A DNA stretch of 64,000 nt, from positions 1-64,000 of the forward strand of contig JADKIZ010000012.1 in the NCBI GenBank assembly GCA_016722445.1, written 5' to 3'. Position 1 is the first letter of the stretch. Every line of letters begins with the position of its first letter. Made by a program: the position numbers and the translations under genes. This document shows positions 19,365 to 26,937 of this stretch, one piece after another. The stretch comes from Flavobacteriales bacterium. Its GTDB lineage: Bacteria > Bacteroidota > Bacteroidia > Flavobacteriales_D > Sanyastnellaceae. Below the pieces are notes generated by a model that had not been told where the DNA came from, did no database searches, and saw nothing but the letters and a program-made list of their open reading frames with translations.

Positions 19365-20933
19365 TCATCGCCCATACCGATCATCAAAATCAGCGGGCAA
19401 TTGAAATTCATCTCGAGAAACACCTTCACCCATGCGTTCCATGAGCATCACATAATAAGGACGTCTCATCATCTTGCTCAACAGCCAACAGAAAAAAGTA
19501 ATCGCCTGGATATCTTCTTTGTGTCCTGGCCAGGCCAATCCGGAATTCCTTACTTTTTGAATGAATGCTGGTTCTGTCACTTGCATTGGGTCTTTTAAAT
19601 ACTCTTCAATCAATCCCAGAAAGATGCCCGCCCTTTGGTATACCGGATGTTTGAAGAATTGAGCATATTCTTCTTTAATCCCCTTCATCAGTTTTTCCAC
19701 TTCATCATAACTTTCCAATTCAATGCGAATGATCAAATGAATCATTCGTTTTTTGAAAATCCATTCTTTGCCCATGTCTTTTTTCGAAGATTTCAGGATG
19801 ACATCGGTTTCACGCAGCATGGTACTGGCAGATTTGAAATCACCGGCATTGAAAAAGTAAACACAATAATTGAGCATCATATTCAACTGTTCCCCTGAAT
19901 CGGTAATCTTTCTGATGAGGCTGATGTTCTTGTGCATCAGTTCCAGGGCAATATGATTGTAGCCTCTGTTCGCTTCGATGGCAGCCCGCAGTGAAATCAT
20001 TTTGAGGTAGTACGGACTTGCCCTAAACATGATATTGGGCATGATGTCCTCAGCCTCCTGCAATGTTTTGATGGCAGAATTGAATTTCCTGTTGCGGTAT
20101 TGCGCATGCGCGAGATAAAACAAAAAGCCTTGCTCGGTTTGTTCATCAGCTTGGTAAAAGCACCATCCAATTTTAGTTTCAAGTACATCGACAGGATATA
20201 GGCTTCAAGGTCGAAGTATTCTTTCACCGACAACAATGCAGGTGCGGTACATCGTGAGCATGCGGAATTGAAACAAGGGTTCGGCCGTATCGCGTTCATC
20301 AATTTGCAATTCGTCCAGTATCAATTTCGTTACAGAAGCAGGGTGAAGCGTTTCGCCCAGTTTGGCACCTCCTGAAGTTTGTTCCGAAGCAGCGCGACGG
20401 CAAAATTCAATTGCGTTGAATCTCCATCTTACGCGCATTTGCATGGACTTCAGCATGATGTCATTCAAGCTAAACTCCAAATGTTGAGAATAGGCCAATT
20501 GGAAGTTGTACAATTGATCCAACATGTCGTATTGCCTGTAAGTCGCAGCTTTCTTTTCAGCCTTCAGCAGGAAGTGTTTAGCCAATGAAAGTCTTTCACG
20601 ATGGATGAATATTTCGCATAGTGCCAATGTTCCAGGTACTTGTACATTGTCTGCATGATCTGCTTTCATAGCCCTGGAAATGACGAATGAAATCAATCGG
20701 TTCATCAACCTTTTCCTCAGACTATGGTATGCATTCATCATATCCGAAGCAGCGTTTTCTTTGGCACCGTAAAGTTTCCTGACCAATTCAGCGGGAGTTC
20801 TCTGCACACCATCAGTGAGCAACGTGAAGAGTTTTATTTCACGGTTATCTCTCTGGGATTTATCGATATGCGATGCGAAGGAATTTTTTTCGTCTTCGTT
20901 GAGCATCGCGATGAGAGGATCGAGATGGTCCAT
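19365..20933 (-). CDS. Helical-repeat (TPR-like) cytoplasmic protein of unknown function, two frame breaks
   Basis: Three overlapping frames form one protein of about 522 residues. It starts MDHLDPLIAMLNEDEKNSFA and ends ADFDDRYGR. Breaks are near 20241-20248 and near 20150; with them repaired the text runs TAPALLSVKEYFDLEAYILS and then DEQTEQGFLFYLAHAQYRN. The C-terminal two thirds is built of helix pairs with TPR-like spacing (FYLAHAQYRNRKFNSAIKTL; NAGDFKSASTMLRETD; ESYDEVEKLMKGIKEEYAQFF). The N-terminal domain looks like a small helical module (LVRKLYGAKENAASDMMNAY). No signal peptide or membrane segment is seen. The same kind of protein, beginning with DP-L-I-A-L-L-N-E-D-E-K, is familiar to me from Bacteroidota genomes only as a hypothetical protein. 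The promoter region would lie right of 20933. Confidence 0.7.
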
Positions 20934-21039
20934 GGGTTAAAGGATTTTATGTGTAATTCTAGCTGTATTATGGGATTTGTGGTTCACAATATCCCTGGTT
21001 GTCAATTTTATTCCAAACTTTTTCAAACCGTATTGCCCA

Positions 21040-21908
21040 TCAATTTGTTTTTGGCAAATGCAAAATTTCGATCGTAATGTCTTCAAATATGCTCCTATTA
21101 AATTTCACGAGAGAGTTGATGCCTTTAAAGAAGATATTGAAACTCTTTTCATTATATACAATGCGCAGATTATCTAGATCTCTGACAACATAAGTGTCCC
21201 CGTCAAGTTTATTCAATTTTAGTTCGAGGGGTAATTCGGATATCATTGGATTAAAGAATGAGTATTTGTATCCGTTAGCAGAAACCAAAGTGTTCATGGA
21301 TACTACAGCTCTGAGTACCCTGGACGTACCATCGGGCGAAGCAATCATTTTTGGGAATGAAGATTTTGCTATAACAGCATTTTTTGAAGCCGCATCATCC
21401 CAAAAATTTTCCGCTTGTTTGGAAGTTGCATAGGTCTGGTAAATTGGTATTGAATCTGGGTTGGTAATTTCATAATCTAGTCCACTTTGGATAGCCGCGA
21501 AAATCACAGATCTCCAGCGGGTTTTATCAAAAATTTCCAACAATTTTTGAATGCACAACCACCATAATCATTCCACCAGCCAGGACTCACAATCCATAAC
21601 ATTACAAAATCGGGAAAATCATTGCCACGCACAAGAAATGCACAACTTGAAACATTGCTTAGATCGGTCAATTTTTCGCCTCTAATATTCAACAATTTCA
21701 ATTGAAATCGAACAAGCTCAGGACGTTCGCTTAAAATCCATTCTGTGGCCTCATTCTCAAGTTTTTCTATAAATTGATCATATGCCGCCGCCTTAGCAAA
21801 AATGCCTGCAACACCGGCTATGCCAGCAGCAACTGATTCATTCTTTTGGGCATTGAGCGTCCTAGAAATAAATAAACTAAGTACGATGATGGTGAAATAT
21901 GCTCTCAT
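21040..21908 (-). CDS. Exported hypothetical protein, one frame break
   Basis: Two frames join at the T5 run 21544-21548 (A5 on the coding strand), giving GGCAFKKLLEIFDKTRWRSV and one protein of about 290 residues. I start it at MRAYFTIIVLSLFISRTLNAQ (ATG ending at 21908), a clear signal peptide with cleavage after NAQ; eight additional residues upstream are possible. The mature protein begins with a hydrophobic AAGIAGVAGIFAKAAAYD and then has mixed alpha-beta character with a Trp-rich PGWWNDYGGC. No family is recognised. It lies between the TPR-like gene and the nucleotide cyclase gene, all on the minus strand but with 100-190 base gaps, so co-transcription is uncertain. Confidence 0.55.
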
Positions 21909-22094
21909 ATAATTATTGTTTCGATGTACCAAATGTATCAGATTAGGTACATGATATAACTCGGCATGGAGTGAACTACCAATTTAGCAAGCATGCTCTG
22001 TATGCCTTCAGTTGAGCGGTCAAAGGCCATGGAATTTTAAGAAAATGTATCAATGCGATCTTGTCGTCAAGATCCAGGATGGAGATAGTAGAGA

Positions 22095-23546
22095 CTAATC
22101 CAAACTTTGAGAGAGTTTAGAAATAAGTGCAATGAGGTCTTTGTTTTTTGCTATAGCTCTTTTGCTCAGCGCGCTATAGATTTTCAAATGGCTCCTGAAC
22201 TTGGATGAATCTGCAGGATTAAAGTCTAAATTCACCCTAGTAGGTTCGTCTTGTGGTCCGCGATCTTTGAGCTCAACGACAATTTTGTCAGTTTGATCTT
22301 CGTTAAAAATATAAGCATTTGGAAGTGCCTTTTCAAAATCATTGGTTTGAAGAATGGCATCTACATTTTCATTATGTATCAAAAACAAATTAATAATCTT
22401 TTCCTTATTAATGTCGAATTTGGAACTACGTCGCTTCAATAGTTCGTTGGTGTTCACTGAATGCTGCGATAACAACTTGTATAGTTCAATTATGGATTTC
22501 TTAATTCTACGTGCTTCACGAGTGTTGTTTGATTCAATATTTTCCGGTATGAGAATTATCCTGCGAATTGTTACCCCTTCAGAAGCCTTTGATACGTTTT
22601 TTTTCACAAATTCAACAACAGACTTCGAACTAGCTCGCTCTTCCTGAAGCCAAAAATCAATCGGCGAGAAGGTAGAATATGTATACCCTTCAGTTAAAAG
22701 GTCTAAGATGTTTGTAAAAACAAATCTACGATATGCCAATTCGGTTCGTATTGGGAAAGGCATTTTTTTCGAATCCGCAAGTCCCTTGAGCAATTTCTCC
22801 TCATGTTTTATTCTCCATTTCATAGTTCTAAGAGTAGACAATGAAGCATCATCCAAGATTGAATTAACCGTAGTACTCAACTCTTTTAATGAATTGGATA
22901 CATCCAAACGCTCTATTGAATGAACAATAGCAGAGAGTCGAGGGACAGTCGAATCTTTGTACTGATAGACATCCGCCAATTCATTATGTTTAAAAATCAC
23001 TCTCTTCTTGTGAAATATATCTTCGACTCCTTGTTCATTCGCGAAACAATGCTTGAACTCTGATTCGCTGACAGAGATTGAGTTTGAATCACAAGAGTCC
23101 ATAACCCGCTGGCAGTAATTAATGCCAATACCCACAACATTTGGCAATCCATTTGGATCTTTATACAGAAAATCACCGCCACGGTGTATGCCAACTCTTA
23201 TACTAATGTTCCTTGCTGGATCTGAAATTTCAAGAGCATTAAAAACATTTTTAGCTAGTTCGAGGTGAGCAGTCAAATCCCCATCCAACAGACAAACACA
23301 CATGCCGTCACCAGTTGGAAGCATGATTTTACTCCACTTTGCAAAGTTTTCTAACCTAATTTCCGACAATTTGAAGAATTCAAGAATTCTCTTAGGCGGA
23401 TGTCGATCTTCAACCTCTGTTAGAGCTTTAATTATTGCATCATTCAACATCAAGATTGCTTCCTTTTGTTTGATGATAGGCCTAATTTTAGAGAAGCCCA
23501 CAATGTCAAAGAAGACATATTTTACGTCTACGGTAATGTGTTCCAT
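22095..23546 (-). CDS. Class III nucleotide cyclase domain fused to a novel C-terminal domain
   Basis: Starting at ATG 23546 (a TTG 45 bases upstream is an alternative) this is a 483-residue soluble protein. The first 170 residues are a class III cyclase catalytic domain: FFDIVGFSK with metal Asp at about 14, LPTGDGMCVCLLD with the second metal Asp at about 80, RVGIHRGGD, and GIGINYCQRVMD, which keeps the N-x3-R pair that stabilises the transition state. The base-specificity positions are unusual: Leu or Pro where adenylate cyclases have Lys, and Asn where they have Asp, so the product may not be cAMP. The remaining 300 residues match nothing I know. They include RRIILIPENIESNN, EARRIKKSIIELYKLLSQ, NLFLIHNENVDAIL and a terminal VNLDFNPADSSKFRSHLKIY. 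It is divergently placed next to the FlgO/CHASE2/caspase operon. Confidence 0.75.
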   Translation of the reverse strand: MEHITVDVKYVFFDIVGFSKIRPIIKQKEAILMLNDAIIKALTEVEDRHPPKRILEFFKLSEIRLENFAKWSKIMLPTGDGMCVCLLDGDLTAHLELAKNVFNALEISDPARNISIRVGIHRGGDFLYKDPNGLPNVVGIGINYCQRVMDSCDSNSISVSESEFKHCFANEQGVEDIFHKKRVIFKHNELADVYQYKDSTVPRLSAIVHSIERLDVSNSLKELSTTVNSILDDASLSTLRTMKWRIKHEEKLLKGLADSKKMPFPIRTELAYRRFVFTNILDLLTEGYTYSTFSPIDFWLQEERASSKSVVEFVKKNVSKASEGVTIRRIILIPENIESNNTREARRIKKSIIELYKLLSQHSVNTNELLKRRSSKFDINKEKIINLFLIHNENVDAILQTNDFEKALPNAYIFNEDQTDKIVVELKDRGPQDEPTRVNLDFNPADSSKFRSHLKIYSALSKRAIAKNKDLIALISKLSQSLD

Positions 23547-23786
23547 GGCTAAAGAAATTTGGGCTAATATATCTAGATTTAAATTATTCAACGATTAAAT
23601 TGATATGAACCATTTTCTAGAGTCGGTTGGCCTATGGGCGATATTGATTGCCAAGATCATAATACAACAAATTGCGTGTATAAATTATCATTTGTTTTTA
23701 TTTTTGAATTCTTGGAACCAAAGAAATATTTGTTTATTAGCAGTCATTGTATTGTATTCCATTCGTTTTATTCATATTTGTATATG

Positions 23787-23794
23787 TAATTTTG
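23787..23794 (+). promoter_or_regulatory. -7 promoter box of the FlgO-like/caspase operon
   Basis: TAATTTTG matches TAnnTTTG and ends five bases before the ATG at 23800, again predicting a leaderless transcript. A -33 TTTG at the right distance is not evident. The 250 bases between this start and the cyclase start contain no convincing gene. Confidence 0.5.
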
Positions 23795-23799
23795 CCTAG

Positions 23800-24678
23800 A
23801 TGAGAAAATTCCTTATTTCTATATTGGTTTGTTTTGGCTTTGGTCTTCATGGACTAGCTCAATCAAGTTTTGATAAAGCACTTGAATCTGCTGGTGTAAC
23901 TATTAGTAATGGACTAATTGCAAAGTCGAAAAAGAAAGTGGCCATTGCCGAATTTGCTGGTTTAGATGGCAAAGAGAATGCACTCGGATTGTATGTAGCT
24001 AACGAATTCGGCATAAATCTAGTGATGTCTGCAAAAGCCTATGAAGTAGTAGAACGGAAACAGTTACAGATTTTGCTCAAGGAACAACGAATTAGCAATG
24101 AAGATATAATTGATGATAGCACACGGGTTAAATTGGGTAAGATTTATGGTGTAGATGCAATCATCATAGGGACGATGACCGTATTTGACGAGGATATAAG
24201 ATTGACAATCCGTTCTTTGGATGTAGAAACCGGTGCGGTCATTTCAGTGGCAAAGGCGGACATAACTAAGGATGAAAGGATTAAGCAATTGTTGAAGGAG
24301 AATGAGGATGAAAAGGAATCTGTTACCAATCTAGGCGGCCAAATTGCAATAACTACGAATAACAATATAAGTAATGGTGTTATCTCAAACAGAAAAGCAT
24401 CGGACCCTGACTGCCAAATGAAAAACAAAGGGGATATCTGCTTTACTAACAACAGTGAATACGATCAGGTAATGATAAATTCCTTTGGTGGTGATCTATA
24501 TATTTTAAAGAATGAAACACAATGTCTGTATAATCAAATAGCAAGAGCAAATAGTTATGTTTTCAGTTATCGAAAAAAGGATTCTTATGGCAAATATGTT
24601 GAAGTAGCCTCGAGATGTATTTATATCGAAGTCAAACAATGTGAGTCTTTGGATTATTTAATATCAACGGCGCCCTAA
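23800..24678 (+). CDS. FlgO/CsgG-like exported protein
   Basis: The 292-residue protein has a signal peptide (MRKFLISILVCFGFGLHGLAQ). A CsgG/FlgO-like domain follows at about residues 45-175: KKKVAIAEFAGLDGKENALG, then VVERKQLQILLKEQRISNED, LGKIYGVDAIIIGTMTVFD and IRLTIRSLDVETGAVIS. This matches the alternating strands and helices by which these periplasmic or outer-membrane proteins bind partners. The C-terminal 100 residues (DPDCQMKNKGDICFTNN and QCLYNQIARANSYVF) form a small Cys-containing domain that I do not recognise. It opens a co-directional set with the exported protein 24731, the CHASE2-like protein and the caspase. The start follows the -7 box directly. No lipobox is present. Confidence 0.75.
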   Translation: MRKFLISILVCFGFGLHGLAQSSFDKALESAGVTISNGLIAKSKKKVAIAEFAGLDGKENALGLYVANEFGINLVMSAKAYEVVERKQLQILLKEQRISNEDIIDDSTRVKLGKIYGVDAIIIGTMTVFDEDIRLTIRSLDVETGAVISVAKADITKDERIKQLLKENEDEKESVTNLGGQIAITTNNNISNGVISNRKASDPDCQMKNKGDICFTNNSEYDQVMINSFGGDLYILKNETQCLYNQIARANSYVFSYRKKDSYGKYVEVASRCIYIEVKQCESLDYLISTAP

Positions 24679-24730
24679 AACGGGTCAATTGATTTTGTGT
24701 TAACTATTCAATAATCTAAATTTTAAATTG

Positions 24731-25537
24731 ATGAATGTCGTGATAAATATCAGAATGAGTAAATGTCAAAAAAATTCGTTGAGAGTATTGTGGTATTTTA
24801 TTTTGTTTTTAAATGCTACTAATATCCTTGCTCAATCCAACTACACCCTCGTCAGTTGCCCTCAGATTTGTTTGAAGGACAAGGAATCCTTCAACAATGT
24901 GCATGGCAAAGCCAGGACAGATGAAGATTATTTTTCGGCAGTACGGGCTGAATTCAGTAAGTGCAAACAGGGAAAGGTGCGATTCGCTGTGAAACGAAAT
25001 TCGGGGGTTGTTGAATATTATAGTTATGTTATTCAGGGAGAATTCAAAAAGGAAAACTTTGCTTCCTTGAGCAGCAAAGGAGTAGACAAGGACATACTTG
25101 AGAGTCGGGATGATTTGAAGAATTATTTTGCTGATACCATTGCTGTGATGGAGCTGGTTAAAATTCGTGTACGTCTTCAGGACATGAACTTGCGCAAAGA
25201 AGGTTATTATCTGGAATGTAGAGAGAATGGCGCTTCGATCACTTTGCCTAATGTGCGCGATACCATTCTAATGGATTCTGGATTGTTTGAAGGTTACCAA
25301 CGAACAACACAGTTTGTGCTCAAAAACAAATCGAAACCCGATAGAATCCTGGCAACATTTGTACTGCATCTTCCGGATTCAGATGAATTGGACAATATGC
25401 GATCGTTGGTATGGAGTCTTCATGAATCTTTTCCTCAAAAGGATGATAAGGAAATAGCGAAATTGTATAATGCTATTCGGGAATTGGGTTACGGCGAGTT
25501 GAAGTCATCCGATGTGCACAAAATCATTAATCCATAA
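24731..25537 (+). CDS. Exported hypothetical protein of the caspase operon
   Basis: The product (about 268 residues) has an N-terminal signal sequence that is best formed from the in-frame ATG at 24755 (MSKCQKNSLRVLWYFILFLN ending in ILAQ), so 24755 may be the real start. The mature part begins SNYTLVSCPQICLKDKESF and is of mixed charge, with FAVKRNSGVVEYYSYVIQ, then LKNYFADTIAVMELVKIRVR and a beta-like tail FVLKNKSKPDRILATFVLHL. It ends in a helical ELGYGELKSSDVHKIINP. No domain is recognised. The gene sits 52 bases after the FlgO-like gene and five bases before the CHASE2-like gene, so it most likely works with them on the periplasmic side. Confidence 0.55.
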   Translation: MNVVINIRMSKCQKNSLRVLWYFILFLNATNILAQSNYTLVSCPQICLKDKESFNNVHGKARTDEDYFSAVRAEFSKCKQGKVRFAVKRNSGVVEYYSYVIQGEFKKENFASLSSKGVDKDILESRDDLKNYFADTIAVMELVKIRVRLQDMNLRKEGYYLECRENGASITLPNVRDTILMDSGLFEGYQRTTQFVLKNKSKPDRILATFVLHLPDSDELDNMRSLVWSLHESFPQKDDKEIAKLYNAIRELGYGELKSSDVHKIINP

Positions 25538-25542
25538 TAGGA

Positions 25543-26937
25543 ATGGAAGAGTTTGGTTGGGGCTTGGTGAAATTAATTGGGCTGTTCGGTGCGGCGATCC
25601 TCGTATTCGCTTTTGTTTCCCGATCTGTACAACGCAAGTGGAATTTCATGACATATCTTTTGCTACCAGTCGTGCATGGTGCATTGTGTATTTTTCTAAC
25701 GTTGGTGTTTTTTCACGATTCATTCGGATCACTTGAGGACAATGAAACTGTATTTAAGTTGGCTCAGATATTCGGTCTTCATTCAAATGAAAAGGTGCTT
25801 GATGACGAGCAAATGATCCTTGTGGACAACTCTTACAACAAAAAGCTCATTACTGATCCATATTCGAATGAGGAGGATAGTCTGCGTATCAGTGTCACCG
25901 ATCGTCGGAAATTAGCCGAACTGCTCAAGATATGTGCAGATCACAAAGATCAGATCATAAGTGTAGTATGCGACATAAGATTCGAAGAAGAAACGGATGA
26001 CGATGCATATCTAATAGAACAAATGACGAAACTGGCAGCAAATGATCAATTGATACTTGCCGGTGGTTGGAGCAATTATCCCAATGCGTTGAACATGGGA
26101 CCACAAGTGTTTGCGGCTGCTGAATCCAATCTTGATCATGGAAAGATTTCACATTTTGTATTGACTGATGGTGTAGCATTGAGTTTACCTTACAGACTTT
26201 ATCTGAAGGCAAAAAATAAATCGCACAATCAATTTCTGAAGCTATTTCATACAGAAAAAGATGCGTATAACAAGGTAACTTGGGTGCGGAGTAGTTTTAC
26301 ACCTGGATTAGGGTTGACTCAAAAAGAAGAAACTGCCAAAAATGAAATCGCGATTGCTGATGAGCAGGAAGTACTCACATTGGGATATTATTTAAGTTCA
26401 TTTGGAAAAGAAGAATTGATCAGTAAGATTACAAATCCGTCAAAGAAATCGATCGTTTTTATTGGTGAATTTGAAAGTGCCAGGACAAGTTTTACACCTA
26501 CTGACAAACACGCAACAATACTCGGAGAGGAGCAAGGTAGCAGGATATTGCTGGATGTGTTTTACGATCTAGGAAGAGGCGCGCATAGGGCATTCCATTG
26601 GATCTTTATGTTGTTGTGGGTATTTCTATCAGCCATCTCATTTTTTATTTTCAAGATGGCTCGAAAACCTGCAATGAAGAAAAACAATAACCAAGGGGAT
26701 ATTGAATCGAATGAAAAATCAATGACTGACCTTGCAGTCATTATTATTAAGAAAGAAATAGGGAAGAAGGTCTGGGATATTTTAAAAGTCCTTATGCTAA
26801 TTGTGATCATTCTGGCGGTGGCTGCAGCATCTGGCATATTCGTGAATATCGCTGCCTTATTGACCTATTTCGTACTTTTAAGTTCCCTTTTTAAAGGATT
26901 TAAAGAGCAAATTATTGCCAAAACTGGAGCCAAATGA
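25543..26937 (+). CDS. CHASE2-like membrane sensor protein
   Basis: The 464-residue protein has two N-terminal membrane segments (about 8-27 and 36-56), a 280-residue loop and two or three C-terminal segments (about 346-366 and 412-450). The loop follows the CHASE2 pattern: MILVDNSYNKKLITDP near the start, DRRKLAELLKICADHKDQ with IISVVCDIRFEEETDDD (the position where CHASE2 proteins read VVGFDILF), the LILAGGWSNYP strand, and at the end KSIVFIGEFESARTSFTPTD, equivalent to the IVLIG...D-x-x-x-T-P segment. CHASE2 is an extracytoplasmic sensor usually fused to kinases or cyclases; here no output domain is attached. The stop overlaps the caspase start (ATGA at 26934), so the two are translationally coupled. 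Confidence 0.65.
   Translation: MEEFGWGLVKLIGLFGAAILVFAFVSRSVQRKWNFMTYLLLPVVHGALCIFLTLVFFHDSFGSLEDNETVFKLAQIFGLHSNEKVLDDEQMILVDNSYNKKLITDPYSNEEDSLRISVTDRRKLAELLKICADHKDQIISVVCDIRFEEETDDDAYLIEQMTKLAANDQLILAGGWSNYPNALNMGPQVFAAAESNLDHGKISHFVLTDGVALSLPYRLYLKAKNKSHNQFLKLFHTEKDAYNKVTWVRSSFTPGLGLTQKEETAKNEIAIADEQEVLTLGYYLSSFGKEELISKITNPSKKSIVFIGEFESARTSFTPTDKHATILGEEQGSRILLDVFYDLGRGAHRAFHWIFMLLWVFLSAISFFIFKMARKPAMKKNNNQGDIESNEKSMTDLAVIIIKKEIGKKVWDILKVLMLIVIILAVAAASGIFVNIAALLTYFVLLSSLFKGFKEQIIAKTGAK

Noticed and set aside
23605..23799. 64-codon hydrophobic frame before the FlgO-like gene
   Set aside because: It contains the -7 promoter box of the following gene and has no recognisable signal or family; hydrophobicity reflects T-rich DNA.
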